A DNA stretch of 64,000 bases from JAFDVL01 sp963794955 (GTDB lineage: Bacteria > Acidobacteriota > Blastocatellia > RBC074), in the NCBI GenBank assembly GCA_963794955.1, contig CAWCGF010000003.1:264022-328021 (forward strand). The letters are read 5' to 3'. This document shows positions 16,088-24,235 of the stretch, piece after piece. The stretch's first letter is position 1. The number at the start of each line of letters is the position of its first letter. The position numbers and the translations under genes are program-made. The notes beneath the pieces are model-generated. The model saw only the letters and a list, made by a program, of their open reading frames with translations. It ran no database searches and was not told where the DNA came from.

Positions 16088-17275
16088 ATGGCATTTTGGA
16101 ACCGTAAAAAAAGCAGTGATTTTATTTCTCTTAACCTCAGTGGCCCTCCCGATCCTGAATCGGAGCCGCAACCTGAACCCAAACCCGCGCCGCCTCCCGC
16201 GCCAGTCGTAGCCGCGCCCAACCCTGTTCCCACCGAAGCGACCAAGCCAGAGCCGATTGTTCCCGCGCCTGTACCTGCGCCTCCCGTGGTTATTGCTCCC
16301 GCTCTCTCTGCCCCTGAGCCGGTGAGCGAAGAGGAAGAGCGAAAAGGCTTTTTAGCGCGCTTCAAGACTGCCGTCGCCAAGACGCGCGAGAACCTGACCG
16401 AGCGCATCGAAGACGTCTTCAAAGGCAAAAAGCAAATTGATGCCGACACGCTGGATCAACTGGAAGAGATTTTGATTGGCGCTGACATCGGCGTACAAAC
16501 CACGATGACTATCATCGCCGACGTACGCAAACAGGTGGATCGCCAAACGCTCAAAGAAGTAGACGAACTGAAACGTGTCATCAAACAGCACCTGGTTGAT
16601 ATTTTAGAGAAGGCGACGAGATCGAACGGTATCGCTTCTGAAACCGCGATTCCCGCCGACGTGCAGCCGTACGTGATGATGGTCGTCGGCGTCAATGGCG
16701 TCGGCAAAACCACGACGATTGGCAAACTCGCGCAACGCATCAAAGCCGAGGGCAACGACGTAATGATTTGCGCCGCCGATACCTTCCGCGCCGCTGCTTC
16801 TGATCAACTAGCGATTTGGGCGGATCGTGCGGGAGTCCCCTTGATCCAGCAAAAGCAGGGCACTGATCCGGCGGCAGTGTTGTTTGATTCGCTCAAAGCC
16901 GCCAAGGCGCGCAACGCCGACGTCTTAATCGTAGACACTGCGGGACGCCTGCACAACAAACAAAACCTGATGGCCGAACTGGAGAAGATGAAACGCGTCG
17001 CCCAAAAAGAAGTCCCGCACGCGCCGCACGAAGTCTTGCTGGTCGTGGACGCCGTCACCGGGCAAAACGGCTTGAGCCAGGCGCGCGAGTTTATGAAAGC
17101 TGCGCCTGTGACTGGCTTGGTGCTGACGAAGCTTGACGGCACCGCAAAAGGCGGCATTGCCGTGGCGATTGCCAAAGAATTGAATTTACCGATTCGCTAT
17201 TGTGGCATTGGCGAGAAGGCAGAGGATTTGATCGTGTTCGATGCGCAGGCGTATGTGGATGGGTTGTTTGAGTGA
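16088..17275 (+). CDS. ftsY: Signal recognition particle receptor FtsY
   Basis: SRP-receptor GTPase that docks ribosome-SRP complexes at the inner membrane. About 395 residues: a short basic start (MAFWNRKKS), a long Pro/Glu/Ala-rich acidic A-domain (about residues 15-85), the N-domain helix bundle (FLARFKTAVAKTRENLTERIE), and the G-domain with GVNGVGKTTTIGKLA (G1), AADTFRAAASDQLAIWA, DTAGRLHNKQNL (G3), TKLDGTAKGG (G4) and GIGEKAEDLIVFDA (G5). ATG 16088 is preferred to the frame opening at 16046, which overlaps the MFS gene. Confidence 0.96.
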   Translation: MAFWNRKKSSDFISLNLSGPPDPESEPQPEPKPAPPPAPVVAAPNPVPTEATKPEPIVPAPVPAPPVVIAPALSAPEPVSEEEERKGFLARFKTAVAKTRENLTERIEDVFKGKKQIDADTLDQLEEILIGADIGVQTTMTIIADVRKQVDRQTLKEVDELKRVIKQHLVDILEKATRSNGIASETAIPADVQPYVMMVVGVNGVGKTTTIGKLAQRIKAEGNDVMICAADTFRAAASDQLAIWADRAGVPLIQQKQGTDPAAVLFDSLKAAKARNADVLIVDTAGRLHNKQNLMAELEKMKRVAQKEVPHAPHEVLLVVDAVTGQNGLSQAREFMKAAPVTGLVLTKLDGTAKGGIAVAIAKELNLPIRYCGIGEKAEDLIVFDAQAYVDGLFE

Positions 17276-17309
17276 TACTATAGAATCGTGTGAGGTAGAA
17301 AGGTTTGCC

Positions 17310-17555
17310 ATGACAGTACAAGAAATTATCACTGCAATTCCGCGCCTGAGCTATAGAGAGCAGATTTCAGTTTTAGAAGTAATTACCAACTCACTGAAAG
17401 CGGAAGCGCGTCCGTTGACAGAGACTCGCCCATATCGAGGGGCTTCTGTGGCGGAAGTCCGAGGGATTATCAAATTCCCCAACGGTCATATTCCTGACGA
17501 CAAAGAAATTGACGAATTGCGATTGCAGGCGCTCACCGAAAAATATCTGTCATGA
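17310..17555 (+). CDS. Probable antitoxin of a VapBC-like pair
   Basis: An 81-residue protein beginning MTVQEIITAIPRLSYREQI, with a short helical N-terminus and a charged C-terminal tail (IPDDKEIDELRLQALTEKYLS). It is assigned as antitoxin mainly by position: its stop overlaps the PIN-domain toxin start by 4 bp. No MazE/AbrB or Phd motif is evident; the first 20 residues resemble the short helical N-termini of antitoxins that accompany PIN toxins. ATG 17310 is preferred to 17241, which lies inside ftsY. Confidence 0.6.
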   Translation: MTVQEIITAIPRLSYREQISVLEVITNSLKAEARPLTETRPYRGASVAEVRGIIKFPNGHIPDDKEIDELRLQALTEKYLS

Positions 17556-17962
17556 AAGCGTTGCTTGATACCAATGTTGTGCTTGATCTTTTTCTCAATC
17601 GCCAACCGTTTGTGAACGACGCGGCGACGATTTGGCAGGCAAACGCCAATCGGCAGATTGAGGTGTTTGTTACATCTGTTACTTTGCCAACGATTTACTA
17701 TATTACGCGCAAGGTTGCTGATCACGCCGCCGCGCGCCACGCGGTTCAATTATTGCTTGCCTCAGTAGGAATTGTTGGCGTTAATTATGGGGTGTTGGCG
17801 AACGCCGAAATCTTGCCTTTGAAGGATTATGAGGATGCTATTCAAGTTGCAGCGGCACAAGCCCAGCAATTGGACGCGATTGTTACGCGCGATCTAAGCG
17901 ATTACCAAAATTCACCGCTGCAAGTTTATTCCCCGGCAGATTTTATTGCTCTCATCCGCTAA
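17552..17962 (+). CDS. PIN-domain ribonuclease toxin (VapC-like)
   Basis: A 136-residue PIN domain. The acidic metal-binding residues are in ALLDTNVVLDLFLNR (Asp6 and downstream Asp), LKDYEDAIQVAAA (Glu/Asp) and AIVTRDLSDY (Asp), the usual four-acid constellation. Such toxins cleave tRNA or rRNA and are neutralised by the antitoxin encoded just upstream. It is inserted between ftsY and ribD, consistent with a mobile small operon. Eight bases separate its stop from ribD. Confidence 0.85.
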   Translation: MKALLDTNVVLDLFLNRQPFVNDAATIWQANANRQIEVFVTSVTLPTIYYITRKVADHAAARHAVQLLLASVGIVGVNYGVLANAEILPLKDYEDAIQVAAAQAQQLDAIVTRDLSDYQNSPLQVYSPADFIALIR

Positions 17963-17970
17963 GCCAATCA

Positions 17971-19122
17971 ATGACCGATCTCGAATTCATCCAACAAACT
18001 CTCCAACTCGCTGCCCAGGGCAAAGGTCTCGTCAGCCCCAACCCGCTCGTTGGTTCGCTGGTGGTCAAGGATGGGCGCGTTGTGGGGCAGGGCTTTCATC
18101 GTTATGCGGAACTCAAACACGCAGAAGTGTGGGCGCTCGAAGAGGCGGGTGCGAAGGCGAATGGCGCGACGATTTATGTGAATCTCGAACCTTGCTCGCA
18201 CACGGGCAATGGCAAGCGCACCGCGCCTTGCGTCGAAGCGATTATTAAGGCCGGCATTCGGCGCGTGGTCGCTTCGATGGTAGACCCGAATCCAAAAGTG
18301 AATGGACGTGGCTTTGAACTGTTGCGCGCGGCGGGGATTCAGGTGGCGACGGGATTACTGGAACGCGAGGCGCAACGGCTCAATGAAAAATACGCGAAAA
18401 TGGTCAAGACGGGTTTGCCTTTTGTGCATTTGAAAACGGCGAGTTCGTTGGATGGCCGCATTGCTACGCGGTCGGGGGACTCGAAGTGGATCACGGGCGA
18501 ACAGGCGCGCACGGCTTCGCAGGCGTTGCGGCACGAGTACGATGCGATTTTAGTGGGCATCAATACGGCGCTCAATGATGATCCGTTGCTGACAGATCGC
18601 ACGGGCTTGCCGCGTAATCGTCCGCTGATACGTGTCGTGCTGGATGCGGGGCTGCGGCTCTCGCCTAAGTCGCAATTGGTGCAAACGGCGCGGAACTTTC
18701 CCTTGCTCGTGTTTGCTGCGCCGCACGACATTCTCGATAGCATGGGCTTTCCGATTTATACCGAATGGGGCAACACGCAGGAAGAGCGGAAAAAGGTTTT
18801 GCAGGACTTGGGCGTGAAAATTGTCCAAATTCCCGTAGATGGTGCGCAGCTCAAATTGCCACACGTGCTAAGCGAACTGGGGCGGTTGGTCGTCACCAGC
18901 GTGTTAGTGGAAGGGGGCGCGGAAATTGCCGGTTCCTTTGTCGAGGCGCGCCTGGTGGACAAGCTAACGTTTTTTCTCGCGCCCAAGATCATTGGCGGTC
19001 GTGAAGCGAAATCTGCGATTGCCGGGGACGGAATCGAAAATATCAACGATGCGCTGAACCTGCGTGATTTGAAGCTCGTTCCGCGTGGGTCGGATTTGGA
19101 AATCACCGGCTATCCAGCTTGA
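17971..19122 (+). CDS. ribD: Bifunctional riboflavin deaminase/reductase RibD
   Basis: Second and third steps of riboflavin synthesis. The N-terminal deaminase domain has zinc ligands HAE (residues 50-52), PCSHTGNGKRTAPC (Cys75 and Cys87), where the usual loop is three residues shorter. The C-terminal reductase domain has KTASSLDGRIATRSGDSKWITG, ILVGINTALNDDPLLT and LVEGGAEIAGSF. 383 residues, normal length. No other rib genes flank it; rsmA follows 21 bp downstream. Confidence 0.95.
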   Translation: MTDLEFIQQTLQLAAQGKGLVSPNPLVGSLVVKDGRVVGQGFHRYAELKHAEVWALEEAGAKANGATIYVNLEPCSHTGNGKRTAPCVEAIIKAGIRRVVASMVDPNPKVNGRGFELLRAAGIQVATGLLEREAQRLNEKYAKMVKTGLPFVHLKTASSLDGRIATRSGDSKWITGEQARTASQALRHEYDAILVGINTALNDDPLLTDRTGLPRNRPLIRVVLDAGLRLSPKSQLVQTARNFPLLVFAAPHDILDSMGFPIYTEWGNTQEERKKVLQDLGVKIVQIPVDGAQLKLPHVLSELGRLVVTSVLVEGGAEIAGSFVEARLVDKLTFFLAPKIIGGREAKSAIAGDGIENINDALNLRDLKLVPRGSDLEITGYPA

Positions 19123-19143
19123 AAAACTGCTGACGCCCCAACT

Positions 19144-19947
19144 ATGCGTGCCAAAAAAAGCCTCGGACAAAACTTTCTTGTCGGCTCACACTATCCTAAC
19201 CGCATCGTGGCCGCAGTCGCGCCACAACCCAACGAAACCATCATCGAAATTGGGCCAGGACATGGCGCGTTGACGGAATTGTTGGTTGCGACGGAAGCCA
19301 ATATCGTCGCGATTGAACTCGACAGCGATTTGCTTCCCGAATTGGCCGCAGGTTTTGCCGCCGCCGCCAATTTTCGGCTGGTGGCTGCTGACGCACTGGA
19401 AGTCCATTTCTGCGAACTGCTCCAGCCTGGGACGACTGCGCGTGTCGTCGCTAACTTGCCGTATTACATTTCGACGCCGGTTTTGCAGCGATTGATTGAG
19501 CAACGCGCTTGCATTCGTGAGATGACGTTGATGTTGCAACGCGAAGTTGTGGAGCGGATTCTGGCGAAACCGGGTGGGAAAGAGTACGGCTATTTTTCGG
19601 CGTTCGTGCAATTTTACTGCGAAGCGCAGAAGTTGTTTGATGTGCCGCCGGGCGCATTTCGCCCGATCCCGAAAGTGCATTCGAGCATCGTGCGCTTGCG
19701 AATGCGCGCTACGCCTGCGGCCAAAGTGTCCGATGAGGCTTTCTTTATCGAACTGCTCAAGGCATTATTTGCGCAACGACGCAAAACGATTTGGAATAAT
19801 TTACGCGCTGCCAAAGGACGATTCAATTGGCAAGATGAGCAGCTTAGGTCGGCGCTCGGAGCCGCAAACATTGATTCGCAACGACGCGCGGAAACGCTTT
19901 CGCTGGAAGAAACGGCAAGCTTGGCTGATTGCTTGGGGGTTACTTGA
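19144..19947 (+). CDS. rsmA: 16S rRNA A1518/A1519 dimethyltransferase
   Basis: KsgA/RsmA dimethylates two adjacent adenines in the 3'-terminal helix of 16S rRNA. KKSLGQNFLVG opens the protein; SAM motif IIEIGPGHGALTELL, acidic VAIELDSDL, and the catalytic NLPYYISTPVL (motif IV) are all present; PKVHSSIVRL is the usual C-terminal mark. 267 residues, normal. Follows ribD on the same strand and converges with a small membrane-protein gene. Confidence 0.95.
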   Translation: MRAKKSLGQNFLVGSHYPNRIVAAVAPQPNETIIEIGPGHGALTELLVATEANIVAIELDSDLLPELAAGFAAAANFRLVAADALEVHFCELLQPGTTARVVANLPYYISTPVLQRLIEQRACIREMTLMLQREVVERILAKPGGKEYGYFSAFVQFYCEAQKLFDVPPGAFRPIPKVHSSIVRLRMRATPAAKVSDEAFFIELLKALFAQRRKTIWNNLRAAKGRFNWQDEQLRSALGAANIDSQRRAETLSLEETASLADCLGVT

Positions 19948-19958
19948 AAGGTGAACGC

Positions 19959-20288
19959 TCATTTGGATTTGTTTTCGCTGGCAGCTTTGCCCGTGACATA
20001 GCCAACTAGCCCCGTGACAATAGAGGTCAATAAGCCCAACGCCAGTTTTCCTTCATCGTTCGCCAAGCCTTTGCTGAGAATGACCCAAGTGCAAAGGCCA
20101 ACCACGATGAGTAGGATCAGGGCGGTCAACTTGTAAACAAGCCATTCTTTCTGGCGTAGGTGCGTGGCACTGGCTTCTTCGATGCGAAGCCGCGCTGATT
20201 TTTCGAGTTCGTCTTCGGCAGTAGCGAGAGAAAGCTTAACATTTTGCTTGTTGGCAAGCTCATTCAAGTTGAAATTTTCGTGAGACAT
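19959..20288 (-). CDS. Small coiled-coil/two-helix membrane protein, unknown function
   Basis: 109 residues. A charged helical N-terminus (about 1-48, rich in Glu/Lys/Ala, heptad-like) is followed by two transmembrane helices, LTALILLIVVGLCTWVIL and LALGLLTSIVTGLVGYVTG, and a short Lys/Ser tail. No named family recognised. It lies 19 bp downstream of a small RHH-type protein gene and both point the same way, so they probably form a two-gene operon. The partner's conserved tail suggests this is a recurring pair rather than chance neighbours. Confidence 0.7.
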   Translation of the reverse strand: MSHENFNLNELANKQNVKLSLATAEDELEKSARLRIEEASATHLRQKEWLVYKLTALILLIVVGLCTWVILSKGLANDEGKLALGLLTSIVTGLVGYVTGKAASENKSK

Positions 20289-20307
20289 CAGTTGAGTTAT
20301 GATTCAA

Positions 20308-20544
20308 CTACAACCCGACAATCTCTGTAGCAAGCGATTGATCTTTTTCAGCGATCCCAAATTTCTTGCCCTGTCGTTTGGCATCAATTGCTACTTGCAT
20401 CAGAACAATGCCTTTGCGTAGCACGTCACTTTTGGTACCCCCGATGCTGCTGGCAAGACTTTCGAGTAAGGCATTCGCTTCCGGCGAGATGTCGAGACTG
20501 AGTCGAATTTTCCCCTTTTCTCCTAAGCTTGATGGTGAAGACAT
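20308..20544 (-). CDS. Ribbon-helix-helix-like small protein
   Basis: 78 residues. KIRLSLDISPEANALLESLA reads as a beta-strand followed by helix, and GTKSDVLRKGIVLMQVA as the second helix of a ribbon-helix-helix (CopG/MetJ) fold, a DNA-binding dimer. A conserved-looking tail, GKKFGIAEKDQSLATEIVGL, follows. ATG 20544 is chosen because GAAAGGA lies 6-7 bp upstream; ATG 20550 would leave no spacing, and the longer frame to 20928 overlaps the divergent phoD-like gene. Likely co-transcribed with the membrane protein downstream. It may autoregulate the pair; target unknown. Confidence 0.7.
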   Translation of the reverse strand: MSSPSSLGEKGKIRLSLDISPEANALLESLASSIGGTKSDVLRKGIVLMQVAIDAKRQGKKFGIAEKDQSLATEIVGL

Positions 20545-20626
20545 ATACATCCTTTCTGCAATCAAAGAATGCTGATTGCACGTAGATATTACGCAGATGT
20601 TCAGTGAAAATACAACACGGAAAACT

Positions 20627-22156
20627 ATGAAACGCCGCGAATTTCTCTCTCGAACCGCAATGGTTGGCAGCGGGCTTATGCTTGCACCTTCGATTATTAC
20701 GGCTGACAGCCTGCGTCCACAAATCCCGTGCGGCGTGCAAAGTGGGGACATCACTAACAACAGCGCGATGATTTGGAGTCGCAGCGACCGAGCAGCACGC
20801 CTGATGGTGGAATATGCGACGACGGAATCGTTCACGAACTCGCAAAAAATCAGCGGCCCGGCAGCGCTCGAAAACAGCGACTTCACGGCGCGCTTGGATT
20901 TACAAAACCTGCCTGCCGGGCAGCGCATTTTCTATCGCGTGAGTTTTCAGGACTTGGGCAACAGCAAAGTGTTCAGCGAACCTGTAACAGGCTCCTTTCG
21001 CACCGCGCCCCCGCCCGCCCGCGATGTTTCGTTCGTCTGGGGCGGCGATGTGTGTGGGCAAGGCTGGGGCATCAATCCTGATTTTGGCGGCATGAAAATC
21101 TATGACGCAATGCACCGAATGCAACCGGATTTCTTCATTCATTCCGGCGATACAATTTATGCTGACGGCGTGATTTTGCCGGAGGTGAAACTGGATAACG
21201 GCACGATTTGGAAAAACCTGACGACCCCCGAAAAATCCAAAGTCGCCGAAACGCTCGACGAATTTCGCGGCGCGCATCGTTACAACTTGCTGGATGAAAA
21301 CTTCTGTCGCTTCAATGCCGAAGTGCCAATGCTGGCGCAGTGGGACGATCACGAAGTGCGCAACAATTGGTATCCTGGTCAAATCCTGGATGATCCGAAA
21401 TATTCGGTGAAAAGTATTGATCTGTTGGCAGCACGTGGGCGGCGCGCGTGGCTGGATTACATGCCGATGCGCTTTGATCCGCTTGATCCTGAGCGGGTTT
21501 ATCGGGCGTACCATTACGGCCCGCTCGTGGATGTGGTGATGTTGGATGAACGCAGCTATCGCGGTCGTAATACGCCGAACAATCAATCTGCGCCGAACGA
21601 CGACACAAAATTCCTTGGCAGCGCACAGCTTGAATGGATCAAGCAACGATTGCTGCATTCAAAGGCCACGTGGAAAGTGATTGCCAGCGATATGCCGATT
21701 GGCATTATCGTGAAGGATGGCCGAACCGATTACGAATCGTTTGCGAACGGCAACGGCCCCGCGCTCGGACGCGAATTAGAACTGGCGGAATTGCTGCGTT
21801 TCATCAAGCAGCGCAAGATCAAAAACGTCGTGTGGATTACGGCGGATGTGCATTATTGCGCGGCGCATTACTACCATCCGGCGAAAGCGCAATTCACCGA
21901 CTTCGCCCCGTTTTGGGAATTCGTCGCCGGGCCGCTGAATGCGGGTACGTTTGGCCCCGGCGAGATGGACAACACGTTTGGCCCGGAAGTGAAATTCGTT
22001 GGTATTCCCAAGGGCATGAAAGCCAATCGCTCACCGCAAGATGGCTTCCAGTTTTTCGGCGCGATTAAAATTGACGGCAAAACCAAAGCAATGACGGTCA
22101 GCTTGCACAACATTGAAGGTAAGAAGTTGTACTCCATAGACCTCCCGAACAACTAA
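20627..22156 (+). CDS. PhoD-family alkaline phosphatase / phosphodiesterase
   Basis: About 509 residues from ATG 20627. Tat signal MKRREFLSRTAMVGSGLML, then a PhoD_N beta-domain (about 30-135) and the metallophosphatase domain: VSFVWGGDVCGQG, DFFIHSGDTIYADG, MLAQWDDHEVRNNW, WKVIASDMPIG, and WITADVHYCAAHYYHP, which supply metal ligands (Asp, Cys, Asn/His). PhoD releases phosphate from mono- and diesters in the periplasm using Ca and Fe. The gene diverges from the RHH protein gene. A ribosome-binding site is weak. The class II aldolase gene follows 11 bp downstream. Confidence 0.92.
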   Translation: MKRREFLSRTAMVGSGLMLAPSIITADSLRPQIPCGVQSGDITNNSAMIWSRSDRAARLMVEYATTESFTNSQKISGPAALENSDFTARLDLQNLPAGQRIFYRVSFQDLGNSKVFSEPVTGSFRTAPPPARDVSFVWGGDVCGQGWGINPDFGGMKIYDAMHRMQPDFFIHSGDTIYADGVILPEVKLDNGTIWKNLTTPEKSKVAETLDEFRGAHRYNLLDENFCRFNAEVPMLAQWDDHEVRNNWYPGQILDDPKYSVKSIDLLAARGRRAWLDYMPMRFDPLDPERVYRAYHYGPLVDVVMLDERSYRGRNTPNNQSAPNDDTKFLGSAQLEWIKQRLLHSKATWKVIASDMPIGIIVKDGRTDYESFANGNGPALGRELELAELLRFIKQRKIKNVVWITADVHYCAAHYYHPAKAQFTDFAPFWEFVAGPLNAGTFGPGEMDNTFGPEVKFVGIPKGMKANRSPQDGFQFFGAIKIDGKTKAMTVSLHNIEGKKLYSIDLPNN

Positions 22157-22167
22157 AAGGAATTCTT

Positions 22168-22929
22168 ATGACCACAGCAACCAAATCCGTTCGTGAACAA
22201 GTCTCCGAAGCCGAATGGCAAGCGCGTGTTGAGTTGGCCGCGCTGTATCGCCTGACCGCGTTGTACAAATGGGATGATCTGGTCTTTACGCATATTTCGA
22301 TGCGCGTGCCGGGGCCAGAACATCATTTTCTGATCAATCCGTATGGTTTTCTGTTTGAAGAAATCACCGCATCCAGTTTGGTGAAAATTGATTTGCACGG
22401 CAACAAGGTGATGGATTCGCCGCACCCGATCAATCCCGCCGGATTTACGATTCACAGTGCTGTCCACGAAGCACGCGAAGATGCTCACTGTGTCTATCAC
22501 ACGCACACGCTGTCGGGCGTAGCCGTCTCGGCACAAAAAAACGGCTTGTTGCCAATCTCGCAGTTTTCCTTGTTTCCGTTATCGTCGCTCGGCTATCACA
22601 ACTACGAAGGCGTGGCGCTGAACGAAGACGAAAAGCCGCGGTTAGTCGCTGCTCTCGGCACCAACCGCGTGTTGATTTTGCGCAATCACGGTTTACTGAC
22701 CGTCGGGCGTAATGCCGCCGAAGCCTTCCTGGCGATGTACATTCTGGAAGCCGCCTGTCGCACACAAATAATGGCGCAGGCGGGCGGTGAATTGACCATA
22801 ATCGCCGAACCGATTTTGCGCGGCATTCAGGCGCAATCTGCGCAGGTGACAAAAGGTTTGGGCGGCGACCTGGTATGGCCTGCATTGTTACGCAAGCTGG
22901 ATCGCACGGACTCTTCGTACAAAGAATAG
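22168..22929 (+). CDS. Class II aldolase/adducin family protein
   Basis: 253 residues with the zinc-site pattern of class II aldolases: VYHTHTLSGVAV (two His) and the later LRNHGLLTVGRNAAEAF (third His). LVKIDLHGNKVMDSPHPINPAGF carries the substrate/phosphate-side loop; the acidic catalytic position of fuculose aldolase is not clearly kept, so it could be an aldolase, epimerase or decarboxylase-like member. ATG has AAAAGGA upstream. It converges with an enolase-superfamily gene and lies within a stretch of sugar-acid enzymes. Confidence 0.87.
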   Translation: MTTATKSVREQVSEAEWQARVELAALYRLTALYKWDDLVFTHISMRVPGPEHHFLINPYGFLFEEITASSLVKIDLHGNKVMDSPHPINPAGFTIHSAVHEAREDAHCVYHTHTLSGVAVSAQKNGLLPISQFSLFPLSSLGYHNYEGVALNEDEKPRLVAALGTNRVLILRNHGLLTVGRNAAEAFLAMYILEAACRTQIMAQAGGELTIIAEPILRGIQAQSAQVTKGLGGDLVWPALLRKLDRTDSSYKE

Positions 22930-22986
22930 CTGTGGCAAGCTGATTAGGCAGAAAAATATCGGTTACGAAAACACCCGTGGGACTGT

Positions 22987-24096
22987 TCATCCCGTAGCTG
23001 GGGGTTCCCCCTTGATTCGCTGACGCGAGAGCTTGTCCAAATCGAATTCAACGCCGTGGCCCGGTCGGTCAGGCGCGAGCGTATAGCCATCCGCAAACTT
23101 CATTGGATGTTTCAGGTATTTTTCCAACCCGAAGCCGTGCGCTTCGAGATAGGAGGCATTGGGAATCGCCGCCAGCAAATGCACGTGCAAATCGTGTACG
23201 CCGTGCGTCGTGACGGGGCGATTGTGTGCTTCAGCCAGATGCGCGACTTTCAGCCAGGGCGTAATGCCACCGAGGTTAGTGATGTCGGGTTCGGGAAAGG
23301 CAATGCCCGCGTCTCCGATCATCTTTTGAAACTCATAAATTGTGTGTAGGTTTTCGCCTGAAGCAACGGCCACGCGGCCTTCGCGTTCGATGCGGCGATT
23401 GCCCGTGATGTCGTCGGGGATCGTCGGCTCTTCCAGCCAATAGACATCGTATTCAGCAAAGGCGTGCGAAGCGCGGATGGCTTTCTCAACACTCCAAGCC
23501 ATGTTGGCGTCAGTCATCAACACGATGTCGGGGCCGACATATTCACGCATTGCCGCGACGCGCTGAATGTCTTCAGCCAGGTTTTCGCGCCCGACTTTCA
23601 TCTTGATCGCACGAAAGCCGCGTTCGAGATTTTGCTGTGTCTGCTGCCGCAATTCATCGAGCGGCATTTGCAAATCAATGCCTCCGGCATACACCTTCAC
23701 GCGGGGATCGTGTCCACCGAGGAAGCGCCAGAGCGGTTCGTCAGCAGCGCGCGCCTTGAGGTCCCAGAGCGCAATGTCTACGGCGGCGAGGGCGAATGTG
23801 ACGAGTCCGCCGCGACCCACGTAATGCAGATGCCACCACATTTGTTTCCAGAGTTGTTCGATACGGCGCGGGTCTGCGCCGATGAGCAGCGGCGTGAGTT
23901 CTTTGGTGATGAGCGAATGAATCGCGGCTGCGCCTGCGCCTACGGTGTAAGTGTAACCGAGTCCGGTTGCGCCGCTATCCGTTATGATGCGACAGGTCAC
24001 AAGTTCGAAATGCGGCATTTTTCCGTGCGTCGAATCAGTCAGCACAAGGGGCAGCGGGATGACATAATGTCCTGTCTCAATAGCTGTAATTTTCAT
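22987..24096 (-). CDS. Enolase-superfamily dehydratase, L-talarate/galactarate type
   Basis: About 369 residues of the mandelate racemase subgroup. The general base Lys pair is in AIKMKVG, metal ligands in MTDANMAW, WLEEPTIP and SGENLHT, and the His base in TTHGVHDLHVHLL. The capping domain has DSTHGKMPHFELV. Motifs most resemble L-talarate/galactarate dehydratase, which dehydrates hexarates to 5-keto-4-deoxyglucarate; this is inferred from motif likeness. Start chosen at ATG 24096 (MKITAIETG); ATG 24108 is an alternative. Downstream of the galactonate-dehydratase-like gene, separated by a palindromic repeat. Confidence 0.88.
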   Translation of the reverse strand: MKITAIETGHYVIPLPLVLTDSTHGKMPHFELVTCRIITDSGATGLGYTYTVGAGAAAIHSLITKELTPLLIGADPRRIEQLWKQMWWHLHYVGRGGLVTFALAAVDIALWDLKARAADEPLWRFLGGHDPRVKVYAGGIDLQMPLDELRQQTQQNLERGFRAIKMKVGRENLAEDIQRVAAMREYVGPDIVLMTDANMAWSVEKAIRASHAFAEYDVYWLEEPTIPDDITGNRRIEREGRVAVASGENLHTIYEFQKMIGDAGIAFPEPDITNLGGITPWLKVAHLAEAHNRPVTTHGVHDLHVHLLAAIPNASYLEAHGFGLEKYLKHPMKFADGYTLAPDRPGHGVEFDLDKLSRQRIKGEPPATG

Positions 24097-24149
24097 TTGA
24101 TCAATCATCGCGCGTCTGTCTCTTGCCCGACAACTCTGGGAAGAAACGT

Positions 24150-24221
24150 TATAGACCTCAAGCAAATCAAAGCAACGCCACCAGGGCTGGGTGCGCCACC
24201 CTTATTTGCTTGAGGTCTATA
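24150..24221. repeat. 72-bp palindromic element between two enolase-superfamily genes
   Basis: TATAGACCTCAAGCAAAT (24150-24167) and ATTTGCTTGAGGTCTATA (24204-24221) are a perfect 18-bp inverted repeat. The 36-nt loop contains a second partial palindrome (GCCACCAGGGCTGGGTGCGCCACCC). It occupies the spacer between co-directional genes and lacks a T-run. Likely an interspersed palindromic repeat. Confidence 0.8.
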
Positions 24222-24235
24222 GCTCGCTCAACGAA

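Noticed and set aside
20550..20928. N-terminal extension of the RHH protein to 206 residues
   Set aside because: It overlaps the divergent PhoD gene start and has no domain features; the internal ATG has a good RBS.
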